Shown piece after piece: positions 9,211 to 19,409 of a stretch of 64,000 nucleotides of DNA. The first letter of the stretch is position 1; every line of letters starts with the position of its first letter. The notes beneath the pieces are model-generated. The model had not been told where the DNA came from. It did no database searches and saw only the letters and a list, made by a program, of their open reading frames with translations. The stretch lies in assembly GCF_027111315.2 (NCBI RefSeq), contig NZ_CP114289.2, positions 1,054,001 through 1,118,000 on the forward strand. Direction: 5' to 3'. The translations under genes were made by a program, and so were the position numbers. The DNA is from Flavobacterium limnophilum. GTDB lineage: Bacteria; Bacteroidota; Bacteroidia; Flavobacteriales; Flavobacteriaceae.

Positions 9211-10578
9211 TCACAATTTAAAGTTCTTCTCGATGGCACGAATCATTTCGCCGGCAATATCTTTGTTGGTGGCACTTTCAATTCCTTCGAGTCCGGGTGA
9301 GGAGTTTACTTCCAGCAACAACGGCCCTTTGGAGGAACGGATAATATCGACTCCCGCAACTTTCAAATCCATGGCTTTGGCAGCGCGAATGGCAATCTTT
9401 TTCTCTTCGGTGGTTGGTTTAATGACGGAAGCCGTTCCGCCAAGATGAATATTGGCTCGAAATTCTCCTGGTAAAGCTTCACGCTGGATGGCAGCCACGA
9501 CTTTGCCGTCAATTACAAACAAACGCAGGTCTTTTCCATTGGCTTCCTTGATGAATTCTTGTACCAATATATTGGCATTTAAACTTTTGAAAGCATTGAT
9601 TACACTTTCTGCCGCTTTCTTGGTTTCGGCCAGAACGACTCCTTTTCCTTGGGTTCCTTCCAATAATTTCACGATTAGGGGAGTGCCACCCACCATTTTT
9701 ATTAAATCGTCGGTGTCTAATGGAGAATGTGCAAAACCCGTAGTTGGAATTTCAATTCCGCTTTGCAACAGCAATTGTAGCGAAAATAATTTATCTCTAG
9801 ATTGTGTAATTGCGGTGGAGGAATTCAGGCAAAACACATTCATCGCTTCGAATTGTCTTGTCAAAGCACAACCATAAAAGGTAATGCTTGGTCGAATTCG
9901 AGGAATAATGGCATCAAATTGATTTAAAATCAAACCACCACGATAATGAATTTCGGGTTTTTTGGCATCCAGTTTCATGTAACATTCCTTGATGTTCAAA
10001 AAGTGCATTTCGTGACCTCGCATTTCACCCGCTTCCATAATTCGCTTGTTACTGTACAATTCGGGATTGCTGGCCAAAAGTCCGATGCGCATTCCAGAAC
10101 TTGCTTTCTCCGAATTTTTATAAACTTCTTTTAAACTATCGGTTGTGGGTTGCCCCAAAAGATATTGTTGTTCGGGATCGACCATCACTCTTCCGCTCAT
10201 CGCTTCACGACCCAGCAACATTCGGAAACCCATGGAATCGCGATTGGTCAAGGTCATTTCGATAACCCAATTGGAGTTCCCAATTTCCAAATTGGTCTGG
10301 ATCACATAGCGCTCTTCTCGAAATCCGCTGGAACTTTTTACGATTCTTTTGTCTACCAAAGGCGCTTCGCAATGAATAATTGTTTTGACGTTGTTTTGGA
10401 TGGGATTAATGTCAAATTTGACCCAGTTTTGTCCGTCTTTTTTGAATGGAGCAATATTGATGGCGTGCAAAGCCGAAGTTTTGGCACCAGAATCAACACG
10501 GGCCTTGATGGTTGGAATTCCTAATTCAGGGAAGGAACACCATTCTTCGCTGCCCAATATAATTTTGTTATGTAACAT
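9211..10578 (-). CDS. RimB-like protease / RimK-like glutamate ligase fusion
   Basis: A 455-residue two-domain protein. The N-terminal part (about 1-140) matches the RimB (formerly ATP-dependent zinc protease) family with the retropepsin-like motif [11 protein letters not shown]. The C-terminal part (about 165-455) is a RimK-type ATP-grasp ligase, with the ATP-binding segment [14 protein letters not shown] and the metal-binding end [15 protein letters not shown]. In proteobacteria RimK adds glutamates to the C-terminus of ribosomal protein S6 and RimB opposes or trims this. Here both activities would sit on one chain. The target could be S6 or another protein or small molecule. The gene stands alone, flanked on both sides by related palindromic repeats. 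Confidence 0.85.
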   Translation of the reverse strand: MLHNKIILGSEEWCSFPELGIPTIKARVDSGAKTSALHAINIAPFKKDGQNWVKFDINPIQNNVKTIIHCEAPLVDKRIVKSSSGFREERYVIQTNLEIGNSNWVIEMTLTNRDSMGFRMLLGREAMSGRVMVDPEQQYLLGQPTTDSLKEVYKNSEKASSGMRIGLLASNPELYSNKRIMEAGEMRGHEMHFLNIKECYMKLDAKKPEIHYRGGLILNQFDAIIPRIRPSITFYGCALTRQFEAMNVFCLNSSTAITQSRDKLFSLQLLLQSGIEIPTTGFAHSPLDTDDLIKMVGGTPLIVKLLEGTQGKGVVLAETKKAAESVINAFKSLNANILVQEFIKEANGKDLRLFVIDGKVVAAIQREALPGEFRANIHLGGTASVIKPTTEEKKIAIRAAKAMDLKVAGVDIIRSSKGPLLLEVNSSPGLEGIESATNKDIAGEMIRAIEKNFKL

Positions 10579-10746
10579 AAATGAGTTTTAAAATAGACTT
10601 AATCCAGTGTAAATATATATCGATAAAAGAACTTTGGATGTTAAATTACGGTTAAATCAATAAAGCAGGATATAATCACTAATAAAAATGGTTTTAATGG
10701 AAATTTTGTGAAACATAAATAGATGTCTTTTTTAAGGAACCATCTT

Positions 10747-10889
10747 CGTCTGTTCGAGTATTTTATTGAAAAATGCGACAGCTTTTTTTAATAAAATGTA
10801 TCGAGAACTCAAACTATTAATAGGCTTCTCGATAGAATTTTTAATAGTAAAGCTGCCGCATTACTATTAAAAACCACTCGAAGAGACGG
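10747..10889. repeat. Palindromic repeat element, copy 2
   Basis: About 143 bp with ends CGTCTGTTCGAG and CCACTCGAAGAGACGG, and the shared core ATCGAGAAC..TAATAGGCTTCTCGAT and GCATTACTATTAAAA. Same orientation and layout as copy 1 at 9038-9178. Confidence 0.75.
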
Positions 10890-10920
10890 CTAAAAAAAAC
10901 TTAACTTAAAGAAATTGTAA

Positions 10921-10964
10921 TCGAGCGCAGTCGAGATTTAGCAACGAGTCTCGACTGCGCTCGA
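10921..10964. repeat. Perfect 16-bp inverted repeat
   Basis: TCGAGCGCAGTCGAGA (10921-10936) is exactly complementary to 10949-10964 across a 12-nt loop. No T-run follows on either side. It lies between the palindromic element and the clpC terminator. Confidence 0.8.
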
Positions 10965-10980
10965 CTTGACATTGATGGGA

Positions 10981-11035
10981 TAAAAAAAATAACCCCTAAA
11001 AACATCAATTTGTGTAATTAATGTTTTTAGGGGTT
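10981..11035 (-). terminator. Rho-independent terminator of clpC
   Basis: Arms AACCCCTAAAAACAT (10991-11005) and its exact complement (11021-11035). On the minus strand the hairpin is followed by a U-rich run (complement of 10981-10990). It lies 26 bp beyond the clpC stop. Confidence 0.88.
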
Positions 11036-11061
11036 GTATAATTATCTAAAAAAAAAGGAGA

Positions 11062-13605
11062 CTAGTTAGTAGGCTTTTCTTCTTTGTGAACCGTTACTGT
11101 CAGTTCTTGCGAAGCTTCGTCCAAGTCCATAAATATCTCGTCGCCAACAGCTACCTTGGAAGTGATTATTTCTTCGGCAAGTGCATCTTCAACATATTTC
11201 TGGATAGCTCTTTTTAATGGTCTTGCGCCAAATTGTCTATCAAAACCTTTATCGGCAATAAACGCTTTCGCTGTATCGGAAAGATTCAATTGATACCCCA
11301 ATTCTTTGATGCGGGCATATAGTTTTTTCAATTCAATTTCGATAATCAAATTGATGTCTTCTTTCTCCAATGCGTTGAAAACAATCACGTCGTCAATTCT
11401 GTTCAAGAATTCGGGAGCAAAGGTTTTCTTCAAAGCATTTTCGATAATGCTTTTCGAATTGTCGTCGGCTTGGGCCACTTTGGCGGCAGTTCCAAAACCA
11501 ACACCTTGACCAAAATCTTTCAATTGGCGTGCACCAACATTCGAAGTCATGATGATAATGGTGTTTTTGAAGTCTATTTTTCGACCTAAACTGTCGGTCA
11601 AATAACCATCGTCCAATACTTGAAGCATCATGTTGAATACATCGGGATGCGCTTTTTCAATCTCGTCCAAAAGTACCACACAATACGGTTTGCGACGCAC
11701 TTTTTCGGTCAATTGTCCACCTTCTTCGTATCCAACATATCCCGGAGGTGCTCCAACCAATCTTGAAATGGCGAATTTTTCCATGTACTCGCTCATGTCA
11801 ATTCGGATCAAGGCATCTTCGGAATCGAACAATTCCTTGGCCAGTACTTTCGCCAATTGGGTTTTACCAACACCGGTTTGTCCCAAGAAAATAAAGGAAC
11901 CAATTGGTCGATTTGGATCTTTCAATCCGGCACGATTTCTTTGGATAGAGCGCGCAATTTTCATTACGGCTTCTTTTTGTCCTATTACTTTTCCTTCAAT
12001 AAGTTCGGGTAGCTTGGCTAGTTTGTTGCTTTCGGTTTGTGCAATACGATTTACCGGAATCCCGGTCATCATCGAAACTACGTCGGCAACATTGTCTTCC
12101 GTTACTTGGATTCTGTTATTTTTGGAGTCTTCGTCCCATTGTTCTTGGGCTGTAGCCAAATCTTTTTCGATTCGTTTTTCGTCATCTCGAAGTTTGGCGG
12201 CTTCTTCATATTTCTGCTTTTTGACAACAGAATTTTTCAATTCGCGTACTTCTTCCAATTGTTTTTCTAGTTCCAAAATCTGTTTCGGAACATCAATGTT
12301 TACGATGTGAACACGAGAACCAGCTTCGTCCAAAGCATCGATGGCTTTGTCCGGCAAGAATCGCTCCGACATATATCTGTCGGTCAATTTTACACAAGCT
12401 TCAATGGCTTCATCCGTGTAAGTTACATTGTGGTGGTCTTCGTATTTGTCTTTGATATTGTTCAAAATAGTAATCGTTTCTTCAACAGAAGTTGGTTCTA
12501 CAATCACTTTTTGGAAACGTCTTTCCAGCGCTCCATCTTTCTCTATATATTGTCTGTATTCGTCAAGAGTTGTTGCTCCAATACATTGGATTTCGCCTCT
12601 TGCCAAAGCAGGTTTAAACATATTGGATGCGTCAAGCGAACCTGTAGCTCCACCGGCACCAACTATGGTGTGAATTTCGTCAATGAAAAGGATGATGTCG
12701 TCGTTTTTTTCCAATTCGTTCATCACGGCTTTCATTCGTTCTTCAAATTGTCCGCGGTATTTTGTGCCTGCAACAAGGCTCGCCAAATCTAAAGTCACGA
12801 CTCTTTTGTTGAACAAAATTCGGGATACTTTCTTTTGAATGATTCGCAAGGCCAATCCTTCGGCAATGGCCGATTTTCCCACTCCCGGTTCTCCAATAAG
12901 AAGTGGATTGTTCTTTTTTCGACGGCTTAATATTTGGGAAACGCGTTCAATTTCTTTTTCGCGTCCAACTACTGGATCTAGCTTTCCTTCTTCGGCCATT
13001 TCTGTTAAATCTCTCCCAAAATTGTCCAGAACGGGAGTTTTGGATTTTTTGTTGGATTTATTGGCCGGATTGTTGAAAGTTCCTTCCTTTAGACTGTCAT
13101 CTTGTCCTGAATCTTCATTATAAGCGTCGTTTCTTGGCAAGTTTTCGATAAAATCTTCTTCGCTTGGTGTCATATTTAGATATTGTTCTTTAGCTATATC
13201 GTAATCAATTTTCATTTTATTCAATAGCTTGGTTGTTGGATCGTTTTCGTTTCTTAAAATGCACAACAATAGATGTGCGGTGCTAATGGAGGTGCTGTGA
13301 AATACTTTTGCTTCTAGAAAAGTAGTTTTTAATGCGCGCTCGGCTTGTCGTGTCAGGTGTAGATTCTTTTTGTCGTTATTGATTTCCACATTGGGACTTG
13401 CTGGACTCAGGATTTCTACCTTTTTTCGAAGATGGTCTAAGTCTATGGATAAATTGTTTAAAATATTTATTGCTTTACCATTGCCATCTCTTAAAATACC
13501 CAGTATTAAATGCTCGGTTCCAATGAAGTCATGTCCTAATCGCAAGGCTTCTTCCTTGCTATAGGTTATGACGTCTTTTACTCTTGGTGAAAAATTATCA
13601 TCCAT
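11062..13605 (-). CDS. clpC: ATP-dependent Clp protease ATPase subunit ClpC
   Basis: This AAA+ unfoldase feeds substrates to ClpP. The start is set at the ATG giving [13 protein letters not shown], 847 residues; the upstream in-frame extension is AT-rich and atypical for the family. Order: Clp N-terminal repeat domain (about 1-145), an acidic linker, first AAA domain with Walker [14 protein letters not shown] and Walker B LFIDEIH, a UVR motif region ([19 protein letters not shown]) that marks ClpC rather than ClpA or ClpB, second AAA domain with [12 protein letters not shown] and [13 protein letters not shown], and a GVGFGT loop of the kind that docks ClpP. It is a single gene with its own terminator, transcribed divergently from gyrA. 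Confidence 0.95.
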   Translation of the reverse strand: MDDNFSPRVKDVITYSKEEALRLGHDFIGTEHLILGILRDGNGKAINILNNLSIDLDHLRKKVEILSPASPNVEINNDKKNLHLTRQAERALKTTFLEAKVFHSTSISTAHLLLCILRNENDPTTKLLNKMKIDYDIAKEQYLNMTPSEEDFIENLPRNDAYNEDSGQDDSLKEGTFNNPANKSNKKSKTPVLDNFGRDLTEMAEEGKLDPVVGREKEIERVSQILSRRKKNNPLLIGEPGVGKSAIAEGLALRIIQKKVSRILFNKRVVTLDLASLVAGTKYRGQFEERMKAVMNELEKNDDIILFIDEIHTIVGAGGATGSLDASNMFKPALARGEIQCIGATTLDEYRQYIEKDGALERRFQKVIVEPTSVEETITILNNIKDKYEDHHNVTYTDEAIEACVKLTDRYMSERFLPDKAIDALDEAGSRVHIVNIDVPKQILELEKQLEEVRELKNSVVKKQKYEEAAKLRDDEKRIEKDLATAQEQWDEDSKNNRIQVTEDNVADVVSMMTGIPVNRIAQTESNKLAKLPELIEGKVIGQKEAVMKIARSIQRNRAGLKDPNRPIGSFIFLGQTGVGKTQLAKVLAKELFDSEDALIRIDMSEYMEKFAISRLVGAPPGYVGYEEGGQLTEKVRRKPYCVVLLDEIEKAHPDVFNMMLQVLDDGYLTDSLGRKIDFKNTIIIMTSNVGARQLKDFGQGVGFGTAAKVAQADDNSKSIIENALKKTFAPEFLNRIDDVIVFNALEKEDINLIIEIELKKLYARIKELGYQLNLSDTAKAFIADKGFDRQFGARPLKRAIQKYVEDALAEEIITSKVAVGDEIFMDLDEASQELTVTVHKEEKPTN

Positions 13606-13868
13606 AATATATGTTATAATTGTAAACGTAAATTTAGTGAATTTGTAATAGAAAAACAAAAACCATTCCTTTCAAGAACTTCTGTCAGCTAATTGACAAA
13701 AAAAGAATGGAAAAAACGTTAAAAGTTCCTTAATTTATTAACTAAAAAACATTCAAAATTTGTTAATAAATCATTGAAATTATTGGTGTAAAAAAGGTTC
13801 AAAAAATTCTAAAAGGTGTATATTAGCACGTTTTGAAACTAAACTAAAATTATTAAATATAACAACAT

Positions 13869-16520
13869 ATGTCTGAAGGAGAAAAGTTAATTCCTATTAA
13901 CATTGAAGATGAAATGAAATCAGCTTACATCGATTATTCGATGTCTGTAATTGTATCAAGAGCACTACCTGACGTTAGGGATGGTCTAAAGCCCGTGCAT
14001 CGAAGAGTACTTTATGGAATGTATGATTTGGGAGTTAACTCACGATCTGCCCACAAAAAATCGGCGAGAATAGTCGGAGAAGTTTTAGGAAAGTATCACC
14101 CTCACGGAGATACCTCGGTTTATGACGCCATGGTTCGTATGGCCCAAGAGTGGAGTATGCGCTATTTATTGGTGGATGGACAAGGTAACTTTGGTTCTGT
14201 CGATGGTGATAGTCCAGCAGCAATGCGTTACACCGAAGCCAGAATGAAAAAGATTTCGGAAGAAATCATGGCCGATATCGAAAAAGAAACCGTCGACTTT
14301 CAACTCAACTTTGACGATACCTTGTATGAGCCAAAAGTGATGCCAACCAGGGTTCCTACTTTGTTGGTTAATGGGGCAACAGGAATTGCCGTGGGTATGG
14401 CAACCAATATGCCTCCCCATAATTTAACGGAAGTTATCAACGGTACCTTGGCGTATCTTGACAACAACGATATAGAAATTGACGAATTGATGACTTATAT
14501 AAAAGCACCGGATTTTCCAACTGGAGGTGTAATATATGGTTATGAAGGTGTTCGTGAAGCATTCAAAACGGGTAGAGGTCGTATTGTAATGCGTGCCAAA
14601 GTTGGTTTCGAAGAAGTGGACGGAAGAGAATGTATCATCGTTACCGAAATTCCATATCAAGTCAATAAAGCCGACATGATCAAGCGTACAGCTGATCTTG
14701 TTAACGAGAAAAAAATTGACGGAATCGCCAACATTCGTGACGAATCGGACAGAAATGGTATGCGTATCGTTTATATCTTGAAACGCGATGCCACGCCAAA
14801 CGTGGTTTTGAACACGCTTTATAAATTCACCCAACTACAATCTTCTTTCAGTGTCAATAATATTGCATTGGTGAAAGGTCGCCCACAAATGTTGAATCTA
14901 AAAGACATGATTCACTATTTTATTGAGCACCGTCACGATGTGGTTGTTCGTAGAACACAGTTTGAATTGCGCAAAGCCGAAGAAAGAGCGCATATCTTGG
15001 AAGGTTTAATCATAGCTTCCGACAATATTGACGAAGTGATTGCTTTAATAAGAGGTTCGAAAAATACAGAAGAAGCCAGGGAGAAATTAATCGAAAGATT
15101 TCAATTATCCGATATTCAGGCAAGAGCGATTGTTGAAATGCGTTTGCGCCAATTGACCGGTCTGGAACAAGACAAGTTAAGAGCAGAGTACGAGGAATTG
15201 ATGAAATTAATCGAACATTTGAAAGCCTTATTGGCTGACGTAGATTTAAGAACTGCTTTAATCAAGGAAGAACTGGAAGAAATTCGCGAGAAATACGGAG
15301 ATGCCCGTCGTTCTCAAATCGAATATTCAGGTGGAGACGTTAGTATAGAAGATTTGATTGCCGACGAAAACGTGGTTATCACCATTTCGCATGCAGGTTA
15401 CATCAAGCGTACTAATTTATCGGAATACAAAACACAAAATAGAGGAGGAGTTGGACAAAAAAGTGCCGGAACAAGAGACCAAGATTTCTTGGAACACATG
15501 TTCGTGGCCACCAATCACCAATACATGATGTTCTTTACCCAAAAAGGAAAATGTTTCTGGATGCGTGTTTACGAAATTCCGGAAGGAAGCAAAACCGCCA
15601 AAGGTAGAGCAATCCAAAACTTGGTCAACATTGAAAGCGACGATAAGGTGAAAGCATTTATTTGTACGCAAGATTTAAAAGACAAAGATTACATCAACAG
15701 CCATAACCTTGTGATGGTGACCAAAAAAGGCCAGGTAAAGAAAACTTCTTTGGAGAAATATTCTAAACCAAGGGTAAATGGAGTTGCTGCCATTACTATT
15801 AAGGAAGGCGACGAATTATTGGAAGCCAAATTAACCAACGGGGAAAGCCAGATTATCTTGGCCGTGAAATCAGGAAAATTGGTTCGTTTTGAGGAAACCA
15901 AAACCCGTCCAATGGGAAGAACGGCTTCTGGAGTTCGCGGAATTACTCTTAAAGACGACACTGATGAAGTAATTGGTATGGTTACTGTTGATAAAGATGC
16001 TATAAATGACTCGCAAATTTTGGTGGTAACCGAAAATGGATATGGAAAACGTACCAAATTAGTTGACGAAGATGGTGAAGATGTTTATAGAATCACAAAT
16101 CGTGGAGGTAAAGGGGTGAAAACCTTGAACATCACCGAAAAAACGGGGAAATTAATTTCGATAAGTGCCGTTACCGATGCCGATGACTTGATGATTATCA
16201 ATAAATCTGGATTAACGATCAGAATGGCTGTTGAAGATTTACGAGTTATGGGACGCGCCACTCAAGGAGTAAAATTGATAAACTTGAAAGGAAACGATTC
16301 AATAGCGGCCGTAACTAAAGTAATGAAAGATGATGTGGTTGAAGTTGTTGTTGATGAAGATGGAAATGTTATTGAGACAGAAACAATCGAAAGAGTAAAA
16401 CCGGTTCTTGAAGTTCTTGAAGACGAAGGTGGTGCAGAAGACGAGGACGAAGACGAGGATGATTCTGAAGACGAAGAAGATGATTCTGAAGAAAGTGACG
16501 AAGACGATTCAGACGAATAG
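13869..16520 (+). CDS. gyrA: DNA gyrase subunit A
   Basis: 883 residues. The catalytic tyrosine is Tyr121 ([10 protein letters not shown]). The quinolone-determining segment reads [20 protein letters not shown], with Thr82 and Asp86 at the two usual resistance positions; threonine there is also the ordinary state in some flavobacteria, so it is not by itself evidence of resistance. The C-terminal beta-pinwheel carries the GyrA box as QNRGGVGQK. The protein ends in a strongly acidic tail of about 45 Asp, Glu and Ser residues. gyrA is followed by a strong hairpin terminator and a TPR gene. Confidence 0.97.
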   Translation: MSEGEKLIPINIEDEMKSAYIDYSMSVIVSRALPDVRDGLKPVHRRVLYGMYDLGVNSRSAHKKSARIVGEVLGKYHPHGDTSVYDAMVRMAQEWSMRYLLVDGQGNFGSVDGDSPAAMRYTEARMKKISEEIMADIEKETVDFQLNFDDTLYEPKVMPTRVPTLLVNGATGIAVGMATNMPPHNLTEVINGTLAYLDNNDIEIDELMTYIKAPDFPTGGVIYGYEGVREAFKTGRGRIVMRAKVGFEEVDGRECIIVTEIPYQVNKADMIKRTADLVNEKKIDGIANIRDESDRNGMRIVYILKRDATPNVVLNTLYKFTQLQSSFSVNNIALVKGRPQMLNLKDMIHYFIEHRHDVVVRRTQFELRKAEERAHILEGLIIASDNIDEVIALIRGSKNTEEAREKLIERFQLSDIQARAIVEMRLRQLTGLEQDKLRAEYEELMKLIEHLKALLADVDLRTALIKEELEEIREKYGDARRSQIEYSGGDVSIEDLIADENVVITISHAGYIKRTNLSEYKTQNRGGVGQKSAGTRDQDFLEHMFVATNHQYMMFFTQKGKCFWMRVYEIPEGSKTAKGRAIQNLVNIESDDKVKAFICTQDLKDKDYINSHNLVMVTKKGQVKKTSLEKYSKPRVNGVAAITIKEGDELLEAKLTNGESQIILAVKSGKLVRFEETKTRPMGRTASGVRGITLKDDTDEVIGMVTVDKDAINDSQILVVTENGYGKRTKLVDEDGEDVYRITNRGGKGVKTLNITEKTGKLISISAVTDADDLMIINKSGLTIRMAVEDLRVMGRATQGVKLINLKGNDSIAAVTKVMKDDVVEVVVDEDGNVIETETIERVKPVLEVLEDEGGAEDEDEDEDDSEDEEDDSEESDEDDSDE

Positions 16521-16541
16521 AAATGAGGAATAATTAATCTA

Positions 16542-16590
16542 AAACAAATATTATTTATGATTTTTATCATAAATAATATTTGTTTTTCTT
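16542..16590 (+). terminator. Terminator of gyrA
   Basis: AAACAAATATTATTTATGA (16542-16560) is complementary to 16567-16585 across a 6-nt loop, and a T-rich stretch follows. It starts about 20 bp after the gyrA stop. Confidence 0.85.
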
Positions 16591-16624
16591 GCTATTTTTG
16601 GCACATAAATCTAAAACAAAAATT

Positions 16625-17917
16625 ATGAAAAGTAAATATGTAACGCTAGTGTCAGCATTATTGATATCAGTAGCTACTTTTGCTCAAAAAGATCAAATTA
16701 AAGCAGCTGAAAAAGCACTTAAAGGAGGAAATACACAAGAAGCGATAACTATTTTGCAGGGAGCCGAATCCCTAATTTCTAATGCTCCTGATGCCGAAAA
16801 AGCCCAGTACTACTTTATAAAAGGAAATGCCTACTTGGACTTGGCCAACAAAAAAATGGAAGAAGGAAAAAATCTTTCTTTGGCTGCCAAATCTTATCAA
16901 GATTTATTGGCTGCAGAAAAAGCTTCCGGCAAGAGTAAATATTCTACCCAAGCAACTGCTTCAATTATCGAGATTAAGGGGAAATTGATAAACAGTGCCA
17001 TTGCGGATACTAAAGCCGATAAAACAATTGAGGGCGCAGGCAAGTTGTATGATGCTTATATGTTGGATAAAAAGGATACCATAAATTTGTATTATGCAGC
17101 TTCTACTTATGTAAACGGAAAAGATTATATTACGGCTCTTAAATTGTATGAAGAACTGAAAACGTTGAATTATTCAGGTAAGGGAACCAGTTATTTGGCA
17201 ACAAGTAAATTGACCGGACAGGAAGATTTGTACAACACGGCAAAAGAAAGAGACTTGGCCATAAAATTGGGAACTCACGAAAAACCAAAAACAGAAGTAA
17301 TCCCTTCAAAAAGAGGTGAAATCTATAAAAATATTGCCTTAATCTTAGTCGATCAAGGAAAAAAAGATGAAGCCAAAAAAGCAATTTCAGATGCCAGAAA
17401 AGCAAATCCTGAAGATGTATCTTTGACTTTGGCTGAGGCTAATTTATATTTGGAAACAAAAGATTTCGAAACGTACAAAAAATTAGTTGCCGAAGTTCTT
17501 GAAAAAAGTCCAAACGATGTTAACTTGATTTTTAATTTGGGTGTTCTCAGTGCCAATGCAAAAAATGCTGTTGAAGCCGAGAAATACTATAAAAGGGTGA
17601 TGGAGATTGATCCTAATTATGTTAATGCTTATATCAATTTGGCGGCTTTAAAATTGGAAGACGAGAAGGTGATTATTGACGAAATGAACAAGTTGGGGAA
17701 TTCTGAAAAAGATATGAAGCGTTATGCCGTGTTGAAAACAAAAAGAGAAAATTTGTTCAAAAGCACGATTCCTTATCTTCAAAAAGCACACGAACTTGAC
17801 CCAACCAATATTGACGTGGCAAAAACACTTTTAAATGTTTATAGTGCATTGGAAATGCCAGAATACAAAGCTTTAAAAGTAAAAGTTAAAGAAATGGAAG
17901 CAGCCACCAAAAAATAA
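16625..17917 (+). CDS. Secreted tetratricopeptide repeat protein
   Basis: 430 residues from ATG 16625; an upstream in-frame TTG lies inside the gyrA terminator and is unlikely. An N-terminal signal peptide (MKSKYVTLVSALLISVATFAQ) points to export to the periplasm. Several TPR units follow: one near the start (AEKALKGGNTQEAITILQ) and a clear set around residues 235-345, for example DEAKKAISDARKANPED and AEKYYKRVMEIDPNYVNAYI. TPR proteins of this type scaffold protein complexes; no catalytic domain is visible. It directly follows gyrA but is separated from it by a terminator. The specific role is unknown. Confidence 0.8.
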   Translation: MKSKYVTLVSALLISVATFAQKDQIKAAEKALKGGNTQEAITILQGAESLISNAPDAEKAQYYFIKGNAYLDLANKKMEEGKNLSLAAKSYQDLLAAEKASGKSKYSTQATASIIEIKGKLINSAIADTKADKTIEGAGKLYDAYMLDKKDTINLYYAASTYVNGKDYITALKLYEELKTLNYSGKGTSYLATSKLTGQEDLYNTAKERDLAIKLGTHEKPKTEVIPSKRGEIYKNIALILVDQGKKDEAKKAISDARKANPEDVSLTLAEANLYLETKDFETYKKLVAEVLEKSPNDVNLIFNLGVLSANAKNAVEAEKYYKRVMEIDPNYVNAYINLAALKLEDEKVIIDEMNKLGNSEKDMKRYAVLKTKRENLFKSTIPYLQKAHELDPTNIDVAKTLLNVYSALEMPEYKALKVKVKEMEAATKK

Positions 17918-18000
17918 GGTTTGACAGTCCAAAATAATTGAATTAAAATCCCGATTGATAAAGAGGATACTGAAAAAGTCTTTTTTCAAAAATACTATTA

Positions 18001-18040
18001 AAAAAAGGAGTAGGAACGAAGTTTTTCTACTCCTTTTTTC
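18001..18040 (+). terminator. Terminator after the TPR gene
   Basis: AAAAAAGGAGTAG (18001-18013) pairs with CTACTCCTTTTTT (18027-18039), giving a GC-capped stem with a U-run. It lies about 85 bp after the TPR gene stop. Confidence 0.85.
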
Positions 18041-18211
18041 GTATATTTTGTTGTAATTATAAGGGGTTTTAGATGTTAGTACAAGACACAAAGAATACAA
18101 TTCAGCGAGCATTCTTCGTTGTATGATTTAATTCCAAAGAATGATCTCTTGAGACAAATTAAGACAAAAACCGACTCGTACAGTCTACAATAAAAAACAG
18201 TTACAAAAATA

Positions 18212-18258
18212 AAAACGCTTATAAAGGATGTTTGAAATCCTGTTATAAGCGTTTTTTT
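18212..18258 (+). terminator. Second hairpin terminator
   Basis: AAAACGCTTATAAAGGAT (18212-18229) pairs with 18237-18255 with one bulge, followed by ten T. It lies between convergent genes. The stretch 18041-18211 before it has no credible ORF. It could terminate read-through from the left or a short unannotated RNA. Confidence 0.75.
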
Positions 18259-18369
18259 TTATTGTCTAAAAAAGAATCCAATTAAAATAAGAAGGACTTT
18301 TTCAGTGCCCTCTCTTTCGAGCGGGTTTCTTTTTTCTTTTTTCTTTTTTCTTTTTTTGATATTTTTAGA

Positions 18370-18747
18370 TTATTTTCTCGCAAATAATCTTTCATAATTA
18401 TCCCAATGTTTATAAATCAAAAAGAAGTTTCCCAAGAACAAAAATATAGAAATTGGCAATGCTTGTGGGGTCAGGTAATAATCAAGAAACAGAATGTTTA
18501 GCACGATGGGTAAAATCAAGATACTGGCTAGAGTTACATACAAATCAAAGATAAATGCCAATCCACAAAGCAATTCAATAAATTTTGCAATAGGCATTAT
18601 ATAAGTTGAGGATACTAGACCAACATCAAAAGCTTTGAAGTCGCCATTAGTGACAGGTTCCGGCATAAGCTTTAAAAAATAACCAACAGATACAAAAAGA
18701 AGTAAAAGCCCAATTAAAGATCGGATAATGATAGTTGCAATTTTCAT
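18370..18747 (-). CDS. DoxX-like membrane protein
   Basis: 125 residues with four predicted hydrophobic segments, in the DoxX/MauE-like family of small inner-membrane proteins. Starts MKIATIIIRSLIGLLLLFVS. Function is unknown for most members; some are tied to redox or quinone chemistry. It is a close paralog of the next upstream gene at 18937-19314: same length, same layout, shared segments such as LIGLL and KFIELLCGL versus KTIELLCGL. The 189-bp gap may allow separate promoters. A pyrimidine-rich simple tract lies just beyond its stop (about 18325-18357). Confidence 0.75.
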   Translation of the reverse strand: MKIATIIIRSLIGLLLLFVSVGYFLKLMPEPVTNGDFKAFDVGLVSSTYIMPIAKFIELLCGLAFIFDLYVTLASILILPIVLNILFLDYYLTPQALPISIFLFLGNFFLIYKHWDNYERLFARK

Positions 18748-18936
18748 GATTTCACAGTATTAAGGGATTAATGATACTATAAATTTATAAAATTTTAACT
18801 AAATTTTAGTAGAATTAGTAGTGATATTTCATTTTGAAGACTAATTTTTATTGAAATAGTTAAAATTTTCACTTGTTCTGATTTCTTGCCTCATTTGTAT
18901 CTACTGTTTTTTGAAAATAATTGTTACGATTTCGGT

Positions 18937-19314
18937 TTATTTTGCAATGAAGAGTCCTTTGTAATTTTTCCAATGGCTATAAATCAAGAAAATGTTCCCC
19001 AAAAACACAAATAATGCTATCGGAATTCCTTCCGGACTGAGAAAGAAATTAATGAATAGAATGTTTACGGTAACGGGCAGAATCAATAGATTGGCCAAGG
19101 TTACATAACGACCGGTGACAAATGACAAACCGCAAAGCAATTCAATCGTTTTTGCCAAAGGAATCAAATAAGTCGAAGCAACTAGACCAACCTGGAATGC
19201 CTTAAAATTTCCAGTCATTTCAGGTTCGGGAATAAGTTTTAAAAAGAAACCAATGGATGTAAAAAGAAACAAAAGCCCAATTAAAGTTCGGATAATAATG
19301 ATTGTGATTTTCAT
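18937..19314 (-). CDS. DoxX-like membrane protein (paralog)
   Basis: 125 residues, four hydrophobic segments, starting MKITIIIIRTLIGLLFLFTS. It is collinear with the protein at 18370-18747 over its whole length, indicating a tandem duplication that has since diverged. No catalytic residues can be assigned. It is transcribed divergently from pabB. Confidence 0.75.
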   Translation of the reverse strand: MKITIIIIRTLIGLLFLFTSIGFFLKLIPEPEMTGNFKAFQVGLVASTYLIPLAKTIELLCGLSFVTGRYVTLANLLILPVTVNILFINFFLSPEGIPIALFVFLGNIFLIYSHWKNYKGLFIAK

Positions 19315-19409
19315 ATTCTGTTGTTTTTGAGGTTTATAGTACTATAAATTTAACGAAAAAATTGAAATAAATTTGTCGTAATTTTGGTTTTTTAAAACAT
19401 TTCAATTCC

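Noticed and set aside
11630..12310. 226-codon plus-strand ORF
   Set aside because: Lies wholly inside clpC on the opposite strand; composition is that of a shadow frame.
13869..16520. Thr82 of GyrA as a quinolone resistance mutation
   Set aside because: Threonine at this position is an ordinary state in some flavobacteria, so it gives no evidence of selection here.
16262..16570. Serine-rich minus-strand ORF of about 100 codons
   Set aside because: It is the antisense of the acidic gyrA tail; its serine runs mirror GAA/GAC/GAT codons.
18041..18211. Possible small RNA gene ending in the 18212-18258 terminator
   Set aside because: No promoter match or conserved structure could be seen; the terminator alone is not enough.
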